This document shows positions 54,321 through 64,000 of a stretch of DNA of 64,000 bases, piece by piece; within the stretch, counting starts at the first letter, position 1, and the number at the start of each line of letters is the position of its first letter. Both the position numbers and the translations under genes were made by a program. The DNA is from Paraburkholderia sejongensis (GTDB taxonomy: Bacteria > Pseudomonadota > Gammaproteobacteria > Burkholderiales > Burkholderiaceae): assembly GCF_020880815.1 (NCBI RefSeq), contig NZ_JAJITD010000001.1:62001-126000 (forward strand). Direction: 5' to 3'. Under the pieces are notes generated by a model. It was given only the letters and a program-made list of their open reading frames with translations, was not told the DNA's origin and did not search any database.

Positions 54321-55841
54321 ATGATTCTCAAGCCCGGCTATCTGACCCTCCCGCAACTGCGCCAGATCGCGCGCGAACAGGTCACGCTGCAACTCGATCC
54401 CGCCAGCCACGCCGCGATCGACGCGTGCGCACAGGCGGTCGCCGACATCACCGCCAGGGGCGAGCCGGCTTATGGCATCAACACCGGTTTCGGCCGCCTC
54501 GCCAGCACCCACATCCCGCGCGACCAGCTCGAGCTGCTGCAACGTAACCTCGTACTGTCACACGCGGTCGGCGTCGGCGAGCCGATGTCGCGTCCGGTCG
54601 TGCGTCTGCTGATGGCGCTGAAGCTGTCGAGCCTGGGCCGCGGTCACTCGGGCATCCGCCGCGAAGTGATGGAAGCGATGATCAAGCTGTTCAACGCGGA
54701 CGTGCTGCCGGTCATCCCCGTCAAGGGTTCGGTCGGCGCTTCGGGCGACCTCGCGCCGCTCGCGCATATGTCGGCGGTGCTGCTCGGCGTCGGCGAAGTG
54801 TTCGCGAAGGGCGAACGCATCGCGGCCACCGACGGTCTCGCGCTGGTCGGCCTGAAACCGATGACGCTGCAGGCGAAGGAAGGTCTCGCGCTGCTGAACG
54901 GCACCCAGGCATCGACCGCGCTCGCGCTCTACAACATGTTCGCGATCGAAGACCTGTACCGCACCGGTCTCGTGGCCGGCGCGCTGTCGGTCGACGCGGC
55001 GATGGGCTCGGTCAAGCCGTTCGATGCGCGTATCCACGAACTGCGCGGCCATCAAGGCCAGATCGATGCGGCGGCCGCCTACCGCTCGCTGCTCGAAGGG
55101 TCGGGCATCAACGTGTCGCACGCCGATTGCGACAAGGTGCAGGACCCGTACAGCCTGCGCTGCCAGCCGCAGGTGATGGGCGCGTGTCTGGACCAGATGC
55201 GCCAGGCCGCGCAAACGCTGCTGACCGAAGCGAATGCGGTGTCGGATAACCCGCTGATTTTCCCGGACACCGGCGAAGTGCTGTCGGGCGGCAACTTCCA
55301 CGCCGAGCCGGTCGCGTTCGCGGCCGACAACCTCGCGCTCGCCGCGTCCGAAATCGGCGCGCTCGCCGAGCGCCGTATCGCGCTGCTGATCGACGCGACG
55401 CTGTCGGGCCTGCCGCCGTTTCTCGTCAAGGATGGCGGCGTGAACTCCGGCTTCATGATCGCGCACGTGACCGCGGCCGCGCTCGCGTCGGAAAACAAGA
55501 CGCTCGCGCATCCGGCCTCGGTCGATTCGCTGCCCACATCGGCGAACCAGGAAGACCACGTGTCGATGGCGACGTTCGCCGCGCGCAAGCTCGGCGACAT
55601 CGCCGAGAACACCGCGAACATCCTGTCCATCGAACTGCTGGCCGCCGCGCAGGGCGTCGATCTGCGCGCGCCGCACAAGACCAGCCCGAGCCTGCAAAAG
55701 GTGATGGACCTCGTGCGCGGCGAAGTCGCGCATTACGAGCTCGATCACTACTTCGCGCCGGACATCGCGGCGATCACCAGGCGCGTGCAGGACGGCTCGA
55801 TCGCGAAGCTGAGCCCGTTCTCGTTCGTGTCGGAACAGTAA
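54321..55841 (+). CDS. hutH: Histidine ammonia-lyase
   Basis: A 506-residue enzyme that deaminates L-histidine to urocanate, first step of the hut pathway. ATG 54321 gives the standard N-terminus; the frame is open further upstream but crosses the operators. The MIO cofactor triad Ala140-Ser141-Gly142 is in [20 protein letters not shown], with [11 protein letters not shown] (catalytic Tyr51) and [15 protein letters not shown] also present. It is the first gene of the operon and lies directly under the HutC-controlled promoter. Confidence 0.98.
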   Translation: MILKPGYLTLPQLRQIAREQVTLQLDPASHAAIDACAQAVADITARGEPAYGINTGFGRLASTHIPRDQLELLQRNLVLSHAVGVGEPMSRPVVRLLMALKLSSLGRGHSGIRREVMEAMIKLFNADVLPVIPVKGSVGASGDLAPLAHMSAVLLGVGEVFAKGERIAATDGLALVGLKPMTLQAKEGLALLNGTQASTALALYNMFAIEDLYRTGLVAGALSVDAAMGSVKPFDARIHELRGHQGQIDAAAAYRSLLEGSGINVSHADCDKVQDPYSLRCQPQVMGACLDQMRQAAQTLLTEANAVSDNPLIFPDTGEVLSGGNFHAEPVAFAADNLALAASEIGALAERRIALLIDATLSGLPPFLVKDGGVNSGFMIAHVTAAALASENKTLAHPASVDSLPTSANQEDHVSMATFAARKLGDIAENTANILSIELLAAAQGVDLRAPHKTSPSLQKVMDLVRGEVAHYELDHYFAPDIAAITRRVQDGSIAKLSPFSFVSEQ

Positions 55842-55867
55842 GTTTTGACTGTGCGCGGATCACGCCG

Positions 55868-56563
55868 ATGAACGCACCCGCTTATCAGGGCATCAAGGAC
55901 TTCATCCTCGCGCGCATTCACGCGGGCGAGTGGGCCGAAGGCGACCAGGTGCCCTCCGAAAACGAGCTTGCGCGCGAGTTCAACGTCGCGCGCATGACGG
56001 TCAATCGCGCGCTGCGCGAATTGACCTCGGAGCAGGTGCTCACACGCGTGCAGGGCTCGGGCACGTTCGTCGCCCGGCCCAAGTACGAGTCGACGCTGGT
56101 CGCGATCCGCAGCATCTCGGACGAAATCGTCGCGCGCGGTCACCACTATCAGGCCAAGGTGCTCAGCATCGGCGCGAGCATCGCCGACGAAGCGCTCAGC
56201 GAGGAAATGCAGCTGAAACCGGGCAGTCCGCTGTTTCATTCGCGGCTGCTGCATTTCGAAAACGACGAGCCGGTGCAGCTGGAAGAGCGCTGGGTCAATC
56301 CGGCGGTCGCGCCCGACTACGCGCTGCAGGACTTCACGAACACCACGCCGAACCAGTACCTGGTGCGCGTCGCGCCGTTGCAGCGGGTCGAGTACCGGAT
56401 CGAGGCTTTAGCCGCCGACGCCGGCACCCGCGACCTGCTCGACATGGACGAGCGCGAACCATGTCTGGTGCTGCACCGGCGCACGTGGTCGCAAGGGCAG
56501 GTCGCGTCGGTCGCGAATCTGTGGCACCCGGGCACGCGCTACCGCTTCACAGGTCATTTCTGA
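55868..56563 (+). CDS. hutC: Histidine utilisation repressor HutC (GntR family)
   Basis: A 231-residue GntR/HutC-subfamily repressor with an N-terminal winged HTH (PSENELAREFNVARMTVNRA, then RVQGSGTFVARP) and a C-terminal UTRA effector domain (SPLFHSRLLHFENDEPVQLE, ERWVNP). It binds the TTGTATATACAA-type sites upstream of hutH and is released by urocanate in relatives. Being inside the operon it regulates itself. It starts 26 bases after hutH. Confidence 0.95.
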   Translation: MNAPAYQGIKDFILARIHAGEWAEGDQVPSENELAREFNVARMTVNRALRELTSEQVLTRVQGSGTFVARPKYESTLVAIRSISDEIVARGHHYQAKVLSIGASIADEALSEEMQLKPGSPLFHSRLLHFENDEPVQLEERWVNPAVAPDYALQDFTNTTPNQYLVRVAPLQRVEYRIEALAADAGTRDLLDMDEREPCLVLHRRTWSQGQVASVANLWHPGTRYRFTGHF

Positions 56564-56626
56564 ACGGGTTTTTTCCGCTTACCACCGAATCTTTATCGAA
56601 TATCTTCGAGCATCGCGAGGGACACC

Positions 56627-58315
56627 ATGAACAATCCGAAACACATCGATCCGCGTCTTGACCCGACCCGCACGATCCGCGCACCGCGCGGCGCGGACAA
56701 GACCTGCAAGACCTGGATCGCGGAAGCCGCGTACCGGATGATCCAGAATAATCTGGATCCCGAAGTAGCCGAGCACCCGCACGCGCTGGTCGTGTACGGC
56801 GGCATCGGCCGCGCCGCGCGCAACTGGGATTGCTTCGACCAGATTCTCACGTCGCTCAAGGACCTGAACGAAGACGAAACGCTGCTGATCCAGTCGGGCA
56901 AGCCGGTCGGCGTGTTCCGCACCCATGCGGACGCACCGCGCGTGCTGCTGGCCAATTCGAACCTGGTGCCGCACTGGGCGACGTGGGAACACTTCCACGA
57001 ACTCGACCGCAAGGGCCTGATGATGTACGGCCAGATGACCGCCGGCAGCTGGATCTACATCGGCAGCCAGGGGATCGTGCAGGGCACCTACGAGACCTTC
57101 TTCTCGGTCGCGAACCAGCATTTCAACGGCGACCCGAAGGGCCGCTGGATTCTCACCGGCGGCCTCGGCGGGATGGGCGGCGCGCAGCCGCTCGCGGCGA
57201 CGATGGCGGGCTTTTCGATGATCGCGGTCGAATGCGACGAGACCCGCATCGACTTCCGTCTGAAGACCCGCTACGTCGATAAAAAAGCGAAGACGCTCGA
57301 CGAAGCGCTCGCGCTGCTCGACGAAGCGAAGCGCGCCGGCAAGCCGGTGTCGGTCGGTCTGCTCGGCAATGCGGCCGACGTGTTCGCCGAGTGCGTCGCG
57401 CGCGGCATCACGCCGGACTGCGTGACCGATCAGACCAGCGCGCACGATCCGATTCACGGCTACCTGCCGCAAGGCTGGCGCGTCGAAGACTGGCGCGAGC
57501 GGATGAAGACCGCGCCGGACAGCATCGTCACGCCGGCCAAGCAGTCGATGGCGGCGCAGGTGCGGGCGATGCTGACGCTGCAGGAGCGCGGCGCGGCGAC
57601 GCTCGACTACGGCAACAACATCCGCCAGATGGCGCTGGAAATGGGCGTTCAAAACGCGTTCGATTTCCCCGGCTTCGTGCCCGCGTATATCCGCCCGCTG
57701 TTCTGCGAGGGCAAGGGCCCGTTCCGCTGGGTCGCGCTGTCGGGCGATCCCGAGGACATCTACAAGACCGATGCGAAGGTCAAGGAACTGATCCCCGACG
57801 ATCCGCATCTGCACAACTGGCTCGACATGGCGCGCGAACGCATCGCGTTCCAGGGTCTGCCGGCGCGGATCTGCTGGGTCGGCGTGAAGGATCGCTATCG
57901 TCTCGGCCAGGCGTTCAACGAGATGGTCAGGAACGGCGAGCTGAAGGCGCCGATCGTGATCGGGCGCGATCACCTCGACACCGGTTCGGTCGCGAGCCCG
58001 AACCGCGAAACCGAAGCGATGAAGGACGGCTCGGATGCGGTCAGCGACTGGCCGCTGTTGAACGCGCTGCTGAACACCGCGGGCGGTGCGTCGTGGGTCT
58101 CGCTGCATCATGGCGGCGGCGTCGGCCTGGGCTTCTCGCAGCACTCGGGCGTCGTGATCGTCGCCGACGGCACGCAAGCCGCGCACGAGCGTCTGGGCCG
58201 TGTGCTGTTGAACGACCCGGCGACCGGCGTGATGCGTCACGCGGATGCCGGCTACGAACTCGCGCAGCAGACCGCGCGGGAAGCCGGCCTGAAGCTGCCG
58301 ATGCTGGGCCGCTGA
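56627..58315 (+). CDS. hutU: Urocanate hydratase
   Basis: A 562-residue NAD-dependent urocanase converting urocanate to imidazolone propionate. Visible family blocks: [40 protein letters not shown], the dinucleotide loop [18 protein letters not shown], the [18 protein letters not shown] segment with the active-site Cys region, and [17 protein letters not shown]. Length is normal. GAGGGACACC precedes ATG 56627. Confidence 0.98.
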   Translation: MNNPKHIDPRLDPTRTIRAPRGADKTCKTWIAEAAYRMIQNNLDPEVAEHPHALVVYGGIGRAARNWDCFDQILTSLKDLNEDETLLIQSGKPVGVFRTHADAPRVLLANSNLVPHWATWEHFHELDRKGLMMYGQMTAGSWIYIGSQGIVQGTYETFFSVANQHFNGDPKGRWILTGGLGGMGGAQPLAATMAGFSMIAVECDETRIDFRLKTRYVDKKAKTLDEALALLDEAKRAGKPVSVGLLGNAADVFAECVARGITPDCVTDQTSAHDPIHGYLPQGWRVEDWRERMKTAPDSIVTPAKQSMAAQVRAMLTLQERGAATLDYGNNIRQMALEMGVQNAFDFPGFVPAYIRPLFCEGKGPFRWVALSGDPEDIYKTDAKVKELIPDDPHLHNWLDMARERIAFQGLPARICWVGVKDRYRLGQAFNEMVRNGELKAPIVIGRDHLDTGSVASPNRETEAMKDGSDAVSDWPLLNALLNTAGGASWVSLHHGGGVGLGFSQHSGVVIVADGTQAAHERLGRVLLNDPATGVMRHADAGYELAQQTAREAGLKLPMLGR

Positions 58316-58335
58316 TCGTGGCGCAATCGGGCAGC

Positions 58336-58962
58336 ATGGCAAGCGTCACGCTGATTCGCGGCGCCGAACTGGTGGCGGCGCCGTGGAAGAACGGCGGCGG
58401 CGTCACGCGCGAAGTGGCCGCGTTTCCCGCCCAGGCGGGCGGCGCGGCGGCCGGCGATTTCATGTGGCGCGTGAGCGTCGCCGAGATCGCGCAGGCCGGG
58501 CCGTTTTCGCGCTTCGACGGCGTCGAACGGACCCTCGTGCTGCTCGCCGGCGCGGGCATGCTGCTCGACGAACTCGACGGCGCGAGCGTGGTTCACACGC
58601 ATGCGTTGCGCCAGCCGCTCGATATCGCGCGTTTCGCGGGCGAGACGCGCATCGATGCGCGGCTCGTCGACGGTGCGACGCGCGACTTCAACCTGATGGT
58701 GCGGCGCGACGTGGCGCAGGGCGAACTGGATGTGTGGCAAGCCGAGGAGCAGGCGAATGCGCTGCGCGTGCTGGACGCCGACGTGGTGCTGCTGTTTTGC
58801 GCGAGCGGCGCGGTGAGCGTGACGTTGACCGCGGGCGAAGAAGCGCAAACGTCGCGGCTCGATTGCGGCGACACGCTGCGCATCGACGCGCCGGAGGCGT
58901 TGCACTGCGCGCTCGCGGGAGACGGCGCGGTGCTCGCGATCAACATCCGCTATACGCGCTGA
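58336..58962 (+). CDS. hutD: HutD-family cupin protein
   Basis: A 208-residue protein with the HutD/Ves pattern: PWKNGGGVTREVAAFP near the N-terminus, MWRVSVAEIAQAGPFSRFDG, then RTLVLLAGAGMLL and a second cupin half. HutD appears to limit hut expression in Pseudomonas, perhaps by binding a pathway intermediate; its biochemistry is not settled. ATG 58336 is 20 bases after hutU; GTG 58318 in frame is an alternative. Confidence 0.88.
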   Translation: MASVTLIRGAELVAAPWKNGGGVTREVAAFPAQAGGAAAGDFMWRVSVAEIAQAGPFSRFDGVERTLVLLAGAGMLLDELDGASVVHTHALRQPLDIARFAGETRIDARLVDGATRDFNLMVRRDVAQGELDVWQAEEQANALRVLDADVVLLFCASGAVSVTLTAGEEAQTSRLDCGDTLRIDAPEALHCALAGDGAVLAINIRYTR

Positions 58963-59019
58963 CGCGTCACTCAAACGGCAACACCCACAGACACGCAACC
59001 CGCTGCAACGAGCAAAGCG

Positions 59020-60252
59020 ATGAAGCAAACCGTCTGGCATCACCTGAACTTGTGCCCGCAGGGCGACCCTCGCCACACGCTCGCCGACGCGGCGCTGGCG
59101 GTCGAGGACGGCCGCATCGCGTGGCTCGGCGCAGCGGGCGAACTCCCCGCGCAATATGCGGCGTGGCCGCGCGAAGATCTGCACGGCGCGTGGGTCACGC
59201 CCGGGCTGATCGACTGCCATACGCACCTCGTGTACGGCGGCCAGCGCGCGGACGAATTCGCGCAGCGCCTGGCCGGCGTCAGCTATGAAGAGATCGCGCG
59301 GCAGGGCGGCGGCATCATCTCGACGGTGCGCGCGACCCGCGCCGCCGACGAAGCGACGCTGTTCGCGCAGGCGGCCGCGCGGCTCGAAGCGCTGCTCGCC
59401 GAAGGCGTGAGCGCGATCGAAATCAAATCCGGCTACGGCCTCGGCCTCGCGAGCGAGCGCAAGATGCTGCGCGTCGCGCGGCAACTGGGCGAGCGCTATC
59501 CGGTCAGCGTGTACACCACGTTCCTCGGCGCGCATGCGCTGCCGCCCGAATTCGCGGGCCGCGCCGATGCGTATATCGACGACGTCTGCAACACGATGCT
59601 GCCCGCGCTCGCGGGCGAGGGCCTCGTCGATGCGGTCGACGTGTTTTGCGAGCGGATCGGTTTTTCGCTGGAGCAGAGCGAGCGCGTGTTCAACGCGGCC
59701 GCGCGCTTCGGGCTGCCGGTCAAGATGCACGCGGAGCAGCTGTCGAATGGCGGCGGCGCCGCGCTGGCCGCGCGCCATCGCGCGCTGTCCGCGGATCACC
59801 TCGAATTTCTCGACGAAGCGGGCGTCGCCGCGATGAAGGAGGCGGGCACCGTCGCGGTGCTGCTGCCGGGCGCGTATTACTTCATCCGCGAAACGCAGTT
59901 GCCGCCGCTCGATTTGCTGCGCCGTTACGAGGTGCCGATCGCGATCTCCACCGACAGCAATCCGGGCACCTCGCCCGCGACCTCGCTGCTGTTGATGATG
60001 AACATGGGCTGCACGCTTTTCCGCATGACCGTGCCCGAAGTGCTGCAAGGGGTGACCGCGCATGCGGCGCGCGCGCTCGGCAAGAGCGACGTGCACGGCG
60101 CGTTGCAGGTCGGGCGTGCGGCCGACTTCGCGGTGTGGTCGGTCGATTCGCTGGCCGAGCTCACTTACTGGATCGGCCGGCCGTTGTGCGCGCGTGTGGT
60201 GCGCGGCGGTCAGACCGTTTATACGCGGCGCGAAACGCGTGCTTCGAACTAG
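59020..60252 (+). CDS. hutI: Imidazolonepropionase
   Basis: A 410-residue amidohydrolase-superfamily enzyme, third step: imidazolone propionate to N-formimino-glutamate. Metal and substrate residues: [20 protein letters not shown] (HxH), [31 protein letters not shown] and [11 protein letters not shown] (metal Asp). Length matches the family. It follows hutD by 57 bases. Confidence 0.97.
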   Translation: MKQTVWHHLNLCPQGDPRHTLADAALAVEDGRIAWLGAAGELPAQYAAWPREDLHGAWVTPGLIDCHTHLVYGGQRADEFAQRLAGVSYEEIARQGGGIISTVRATRAADEATLFAQAAARLEALLAEGVSAIEIKSGYGLGLASERKMLRVARQLGERYPVSVYTTFLGAHALPPEFAGRADAYIDDVCNTMLPALAGEGLVDAVDVFCERIGFSLEQSERVFNAAARFGLPVKMHAEQLSNGGGAALAARHRALSADHLEFLDEAGVAAMKEAGTVAVLLPGAYYFIRETQLPPLDLLRRYEVPIAISTDSNPGTSPATSLLLMMNMGCTLFRMTVPEVLQGVTAHAARALGKSDVHGALQVGRAADFAVWSVDSLAELTYWIGRPLCARVVRGGQTVYTRRETRASN

Positions 60253-60262
60253 AACCTGAGAG

Positions 60263-61660
60263 ATGACCCAAGCCAATCAATCGCTGTTCGCCGCCCACGC
60301 GTATCTGCCCGATGGCTGGCGCCGCAACGTGCTGCTCGAATGGGACGCGGCCGGCACGCTGACCTCGGTGAAACCGGATCAGGCCGGCCAGCCCGCGGGT
60401 GTAGCGCAGGCCGCGGGGCCGCTGATGCCAGGTATGCCTAACCTTCATTCGCACGCGTTCCAGCGCGCGATGGCGGGGCTCACCGAATATCGCGCCGCAT
60501 CTGGCACAGGCGCAACCGATAACTTCTGGTCGTGGCGCGAGCTGATGTACCGCTTTGCCGCGCGCGTCACGCCGGAAGGCCTCGCGAGCATCGCGCGCTG
60601 GCTGTACATCGAAATGCTCAAGGCCGGTTATACGTCGGTGTGCGAGTTCCACTACGTGCATCACGCGCAGGACGGCCAACGCTATGCGAACCCGGCCGAG
60701 CTCGCGCAGCGCGTGGTCGATGCGGCAGCGGCGAGCGGCATGGGCATCACGATGCTGCCGGTGCTGTATCAGTACAGCGGCTTCGGCGCGCAGGCGCCGC
60801 GCGACGATCAGCGCCGCTTCATCAATACGCCGGAAAGCCTGCTCGGACTGCTCGGCACGCTGCGCGCCGCGCGGCCCGAACACGCGGCGCTGCGCTACGG
60901 CGTTGCGCCGCATTCGCTGCGCGCGGTGTCGGAAGCGTCGCTGCGCGCGCTGCTCGGCGGCCTCGGTGCGGATGCGCCGGTGCATATCCATATCGCCGAA
61001 CAGACCGCCGAAGTCGACGCGTGTGTCGCGACCGTCGGCGCGCGGCCGGTGCAATGGCTGCTCGATCGCTTCGATGTCGATGGCCGCTGGTGCCTCGTGC
61101 ATGCGACTCACGTCGATGCGAGCGAAACGGCCGCGCTCGCGAAGAGCGGCGCGATCGCCGGTTTGTGTCTGACCACCGAAGCGAATCTCGGCGACGGCAT
61201 TTTCCCGGCGCCGCAATATCTGGAGGCGGGCGGACGCATCGGTGTCGGTTCCGACAGTCATATCGGGGTGGACTGGCGCTCGGAATTGCGGCTGCTCGAA
61301 TACGGCCAGCGTTTGACGCGCCGGCAGCGCAACGTGCTCGCTTCGGCGGACGCGACCTATGTGGCCGACCGTCTGTACGACGCCGCGCTCGACGGCGGCG
61401 CGCGCGCGACCGGCCGCGCGGTCGGCGCGTTGCAGGCCGGCCGGCGCGCGGACTGGCTGGTGCTCGATAGCGCGCATCCGAACATCGCCGGGCATGCGCC
61501 GCACGCGTGGCTGTCCGGCGTCGTATTCTGCGAGCACGGCGACACGCCGATCCGCGATGTCTATGCCGGCGGCGTGAAGGTCGTCGACCAGCGCCGGCAT
61601 CGCGACGAAGAGGGCGCTTATGCGCACTATCGCGCGGCGCTCGCCGAACTGCTGAAATAG
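60263..61660 (+). CDS. hutF: Formimidoylglutamate deiminase
   Basis: A 465-residue amidohydrolase that converts formimino-glutamate to N-formylglutamate and ammonia. Marks: PGMPNLHSHAFQRAMAGLTE (HxH metal site), EFHYVHHAQDG, VHIHIAEQTAEVDAC, WCLVHATHVDASE and IGVGSDSHIGVDWRSELRLL. Its presence with HutG shows the five-step hut route rather than the direct four-step HutG formiminoglutamase route. It starts 10 bases after hutI. Confidence 0.97.
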   Translation: MTQANQSLFAAHAYLPDGWRRNVLLEWDAAGTLTSVKPDQAGQPAGVAQAAGPLMPGMPNLHSHAFQRAMAGLTEYRAASGTGATDNFWSWRELMYRFAARVTPEGLASIARWLYIEMLKAGYTSVCEFHYVHHAQDGQRYANPAELAQRVVDAAAASGMGITMLPVLYQYSGFGAQAPRDDQRRFINTPESLLGLLGTLRAARPEHAALRYGVAPHSLRAVSEASLRALLGGLGADAPVHIHIAEQTAEVDACVATVGARPVQWLLDRFDVDGRWCLVHATHVDASETAALAKSGAIAGLCLTTEANLGDGIFPAPQYLEAGGRIGVGSDSHIGVDWRSELRLLEYGQRLTRRQRNVLASADATYVADRLYDAALDGGARATGRAVGALQAGRRADWLVLDSAHPNIAGHAPHAWLSGVVFCEHGDTPIRDVYAGGVKVVDQRRHRDEEGAYAHYRAALAELLK

Positions 61661-61739
61661 ACTGGACCACGCTCGAATGAGCCCGGTGCGCGACGGCCGC
61701 GCGCGGCTCTCTTTCCGCTCCAACCGACTCCGGACCGAC

Positions 61740-62552
61740 ATGACTGCTTCCAACCCCCCAGCGGTTTTCTCGCTACAGCAAGGCAGCCTGCCGCTGCTGA
61801 TCTCGATCCCGCATCTGGGCACCCAGATTCCGGCCGACATCGCCGCGACGATGACGCCGGCCGCGCAACGCACCGACGATTGCGACTGGCATCTCGATCG
61901 CCTGTATGGTTTCGCGCAGCGGCTCGGCGCATCGATCCTGACGCCGCGCTACGCGCGCTACGTGATCGATCTGAACCGTCCGCCCGACGGCGCGAATCTG
62001 TATCCGGGCCAGGACACCACCGGGCTGCTGCCGGTCGATACGTTCGACAAGGAGCCGCTCTATCGCGACGGCCACCTGCCCGACGACGCCGAAATCGCGC
62101 GGCGTCGCGACGCGTATTGGAAGCCGTATCACGACGCGCTGGCCGGCGAACTCGCGGCACTCCAAGCGCGCCACGGCAAGGTGCTGTTGTGGGAAGCCCA
62201 TTCGATCCGCTCGCGCGTGCCGCGCTTTTTCGAAGGCCGTTTGCCCGATTTCAACTTCGGTACGTCCAACGGCGCGAGCGCGGTGCCGGGTCTCGGCGAG
62301 GAACTGGCCGCGCTGGTCGAGCGTCACGGCGGCTATACGGCGGTCGCCAACGGCCGCTTCAAGGGCGGCTACATCACGCGTCAATACGGGCAGCCGGCGC
62401 AGGGCGTGCATGCGGTGCAACTCGAACTGTCGCAGATCACCTACATGCAAGAGCAGATGCCGTATGCGTACGACGAGACTCTGGCCGCGCAGGTCGGGCC
62501 CTTGCTCGAAGCGCTGGTGAGCACGGCGCTGGAGCGCGTACAAGCAGCCTGA
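61740..62552 (+). CDS. hutG: N-formylglutamate deformylase
   Basis: A 270-residue enzyme for the last step, N-formylglutamate to glutamate and formate. ATG 61740 fits the family N-terminus (FSLQQGSLPLLISIPHLGTQ); ATG 61677 would add 21 atypical residues. Further marks: DCDWHLDRLYGFAQ, RYVIDLNRPPDG and LLWEAHSIRSRVPRFFEGRL with the metal/catalytic Glu and His. A strong terminator follows the stop. Confidence 0.96.
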   Translation: MTASNPPAVFSLQQGSLPLLISIPHLGTQIPADIAATMTPAAQRTDDCDWHLDRLYGFAQRLGASILTPRYARYVIDLNRPPDGANLYPGQDTTGLLPVDTFDKEPLYRDGHLPDDAEIARRRDAYWKPYHDALAGELAALQARHGKVLLWEAHSIRSRVPRFFEGRLPDFNFGTSNGASAVPGLGEELAALVERHGGYTAVANGRFKGGYITRQYGQPAQGVHAVQLELSQITYMQEQMPYAYDETLAAQVGPLLEALVSTALERVQAA

Positions 62553-62576
62553 TTGCAGTCTCGGCGAACAATGATG

Positions 62577-62611
62577 AAAGCAGCGCGAAATGAATCGCGC
62601 TGCTTTTTTTT
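62577..62611 (+). terminator. Intrinsic terminator of the hut operon
   Basis: AAAGCAGCGCGA-AATGAA-TCGCGCTGCTTT is a perfect 12-bp stem with a 6-base loop followed by an eight-T run, 24 bases after hutG. Confidence 0.95.
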
Positions 62612-62739
62612 CGCCGCCGCAACGCGAACGTGTAACAGCATGTGTCCGCGATTGCGCGCGCCCGCGTTCCTGTGGAATGGTTTGAACGTCGCACGCGCGC
62701 GGCCGCGCGTGCAGGTTCGATCGGCGGCGCGCTGCGCGT

Positions 62740-62768
62740 AAAAAAAGCCCCGCAAAAGCGGGGCTTTT
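62740..62768 (-). terminator. Intrinsic terminator of the His-rich protein gene
   Basis: AAAAGCCCCGC-AAAA-GCGGGGCTTTT is a perfect 11-bp stem. On the minus strand it is followed by a seven-T run, and it lies about 40 bases after the minus-strand stop at 62807; it could also stop plus-strand read-through. Confidence 0.9.
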
Positions 62769-62806
62769 CGATGTGCGCCATGTCTGCGGACATGGCATCA
62801 CCGCCA

Positions 62807-62941
62807 TTAGTGGCAGCGCTTTTCCCAGTGATGATGAATGTGCACCTTGTGGCACTCGTGATGATGCTGATAGGCCTGAGCAGGAGCGATTGCACCGAGA
62901 GCGGCGACGGTTGCGGCGATGGCGAGAACGATCTTCTTCAT
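62807..62941 (-). CDS. Secreted His-rich small protein (HHHH-motif type)
   Basis: A 44-residue precursor from ATG 62941 with AAGGG upstream. A clean signal peptide (MKKIVLAIAATVAALGAIAP then AQA) leaves a mature peptide of about 21 residues, YQHHHECHKVHIHHHWEKRC plus His: eight His and two Cys. It resembles small HHHH-motif proteins seen in Burkholderiaceae, whose function is unknown; metal binding in the periplasm is a natural inference. It is monocistronic with its own terminator. Confidence 0.8.
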   Translation of the reverse strand: MKKIVLAIAATVAALGAIAPAQAYQHHHECHKVHIHHHWEKRCH

Positions 62942-63272
62942 TACAAAACCCTTAAGTCGATGTTGTGGAGCAAACGATGAAGCACGGTGCGTGCCGCATC
63001 GGCGCGTAAGCATGCCACAGCGCGCGGCCAAAGCGTAGGAACAAGCTGCGAATCCAGCTCTCGAAACAACGGATGATGCGCGCTGGGCCCTGTTTCAAGC
63101 TGCGTTGCGCCGATTCGGCCCAGTCAAGTTCGCAACCCGCGTAACTTCGGCATGAAAGCGACACCTATGATTGAGCCAGCGAGCCGGCGTTGCGCGTTGC
63201 GCTGCAATGCGGCTACCCTTTCAAAACGATGACGCGCACGGTGCGCGTATCCATTTTTCATCGGGCAATCAG
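62942..63272. other. Divergent region, no gene supported
   Basis: About 330 bases between the His-rich protein gene and the HTH protein gene. It should contain both promoters, but no clear -35/-10 pair, operator or RNA fold was recognised. Confidence 0.45.
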
Positions 63273-63953
63273 ATGGACGACCGAGCGATGGAAGATTCCG
63301 ACCAATTGCAGCTGCCGGTCTGGCGCGCGAACCTGGTGCTGCTGACCAGCGAAGTCGGTGCCGCGAGCCGCCTCGCGCGGATGATGACGTTCTCCGCGAG
63401 TTATCTGAAGCTGATGCTGGCGGGGCAGCGCGAATTCAGCGAGGAATTCGTGCGCGGGGTCGAGGCGGTCACCGGTTTGCCGGCCGGCTGGATGAACGTG
63501 CCGCACAGCGCGGACGAGATTCCGCCGAACGCGCGCAACGCGATTGACAACGAACAGCCGCTCGCGCGTTTTCGCGGCACCGCGCATCCGGTGCGCAAGA
63601 AAACCGTGCTGCGGCCGCCCGAGCCGATCTTCGGGCAACCGGGGCCGGCGCGGCGCATCGAGGAAGAAACGCTCGATGTCGAAGCGCATCGGCGGCAAGC
63701 GCATTTTCGCAAGGTGCGCGAGGTCGCGACCCAGGAGGTGCGGCGCTTCGAGCGGCACCTCGTGCATGCGCCGGTCGAACTCGCGTCGATGCGCGCGAAG
63801 GTCGAGGAGGTGATCGCCGCGGCCGAACTCGACGACCACGTGCAGGCCGATCTCGCGGGCCGCCTCGAACAGATCGACAAGCATCGGCATTTGCTGCTCA
63901 GGCACGTCGAGAAACTGCAGGCGTTGCTGAGCCAGCTTGGCGAAGGGGAGTGA
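63273..63953 (+). CDS. Hypothetical protein with HTH-like N-terminus
   Basis: A protein of about 226 residues; the start is uncertain (63207, 63273 or 63288, none with a strong ribosome binding site). The N-terminal part VGAASRLARMMTFSASYLKL followed by LAGQREFSEEFVRGVEAVTG reads like a Cro/C1-type HTH with a following GLPAGWMNVPH, seen in phage-like repressors. The C-terminal half is charged and helical (about 140-226), probably coiled-coil. I do not recognise the family; a DNA-binding regulator is the best guess. Confidence 0.6.
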   Translation: MDDRAMEDSDQLQLPVWRANLVLLTSEVGAASRLARMMTFSASYLKLMLAGQREFSEEFVRGVEAVTGLPAGWMNVPHSADEIPPNARNAIDNEQPLARFRGTAHPVRKKTVLRPPEPIFGQPGPARRIEEETLDVEAHRRQAHFRKVREVATQEVRRFERHLVHAPVELASMRAKVEEVIAAAELDDHVQADLAGRLEQIDKHRHLLLRHVEKLQALLSQLGEGE

Positions 63954-64000
63954 GCGCGCGGCGGCGATTGGCTAGCAGCGCGATAAGGCGCGGGCCGGGG

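Overview
The window reads as a chromosomal segment of a high-GC betaproteobacterium, most likely Paraburkholderia or Burkholderia. The evidence is gene content and style: tandem DUF2827 genes, a double-length UvrA, a type II-like bcs cellulose operon, a complete five-step hut pathway with HutF and HutG, many LysR genes divergent from their targets, MHS-type transporters, and strong G/C third-position bias that leaves very long antisense open frames. No rRNA, tRNA, CRISPR array or intact insertion sequence was seen; the only mobile-element trace is a short IS5-type transposase fragment. The taxon is an inference, not a database match.

Layout. 1-2.7 kb: three tandem DUF2827 genes (the first cut by the window edge), probably glycosyltransferase-like. 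3.0-3.8 kb: a sugar-dehydrogenase-like SDR. 3.9-7.9 kb (minus): an RcsB-like response regulator overlapping an RcsC-like hybrid kinase that carries its own Hpt domain. 8.4-9.2 kb: a small membrane protein and the transposase fragment. 9.1-14.6 kb: a LysR regulator divergent from an acyl-CoA dehydrogenase / class III CoA-transferase / MHS transporter operon. 14.8-16.3 kb: a tandem two-domain Asp/Glu racemase-like protein. 16.4-22.6 kb: a four-ATPase UvrA of about 2000 residues behind a near-consensus LexA box, followed by a perfect 18-bp hairpin. 22.9-26.1 kb: a GlxA-type AraC regulator, an orphan RmlC epimerase, DUF1328 and DgkA.

26.5-42.0 kb is the cellulose operon in the order bcsB-Z-C-E-F-Q-A-G-R. 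BcsA (synthase, PilZ c-di-GMP sensor) and BcsB move the glucan across the inner membrane; BcsC provides the periplasmic TPR scaffold and outer-membrane pore; BcsZ trims glucan; BcsE, F, Q and R are regulatory or assembly proteins; BcsG is the phosphoethanolamine transferase that modifies cellulose. Most junctions overlap by a few bases, so the products are probably translationally coupled.

42.0-47.4 kb: a LysE/ArgP exporter-regulator pair and a LysR / M20 amidohydrolase / transporter module, closed by a bidirectional terminator. 47.5-53.9 kb: an MFS protein with a PRC-barrel lipoprotein, an NCS2 purine permease, a DUF899 protein, a small membrane protein and an NAD(P)-binding epimerase. 54.1-62.6 kb: the histidine-utilisation operon hutH-C-U-D-I-F-G behind a cluster of TTGTATATACAA-type HutC operators, ending in a strong terminator. 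62.7-64 kb: a secreted His-rich 44-residue protein with its own terminator, and a putative HTH protein.
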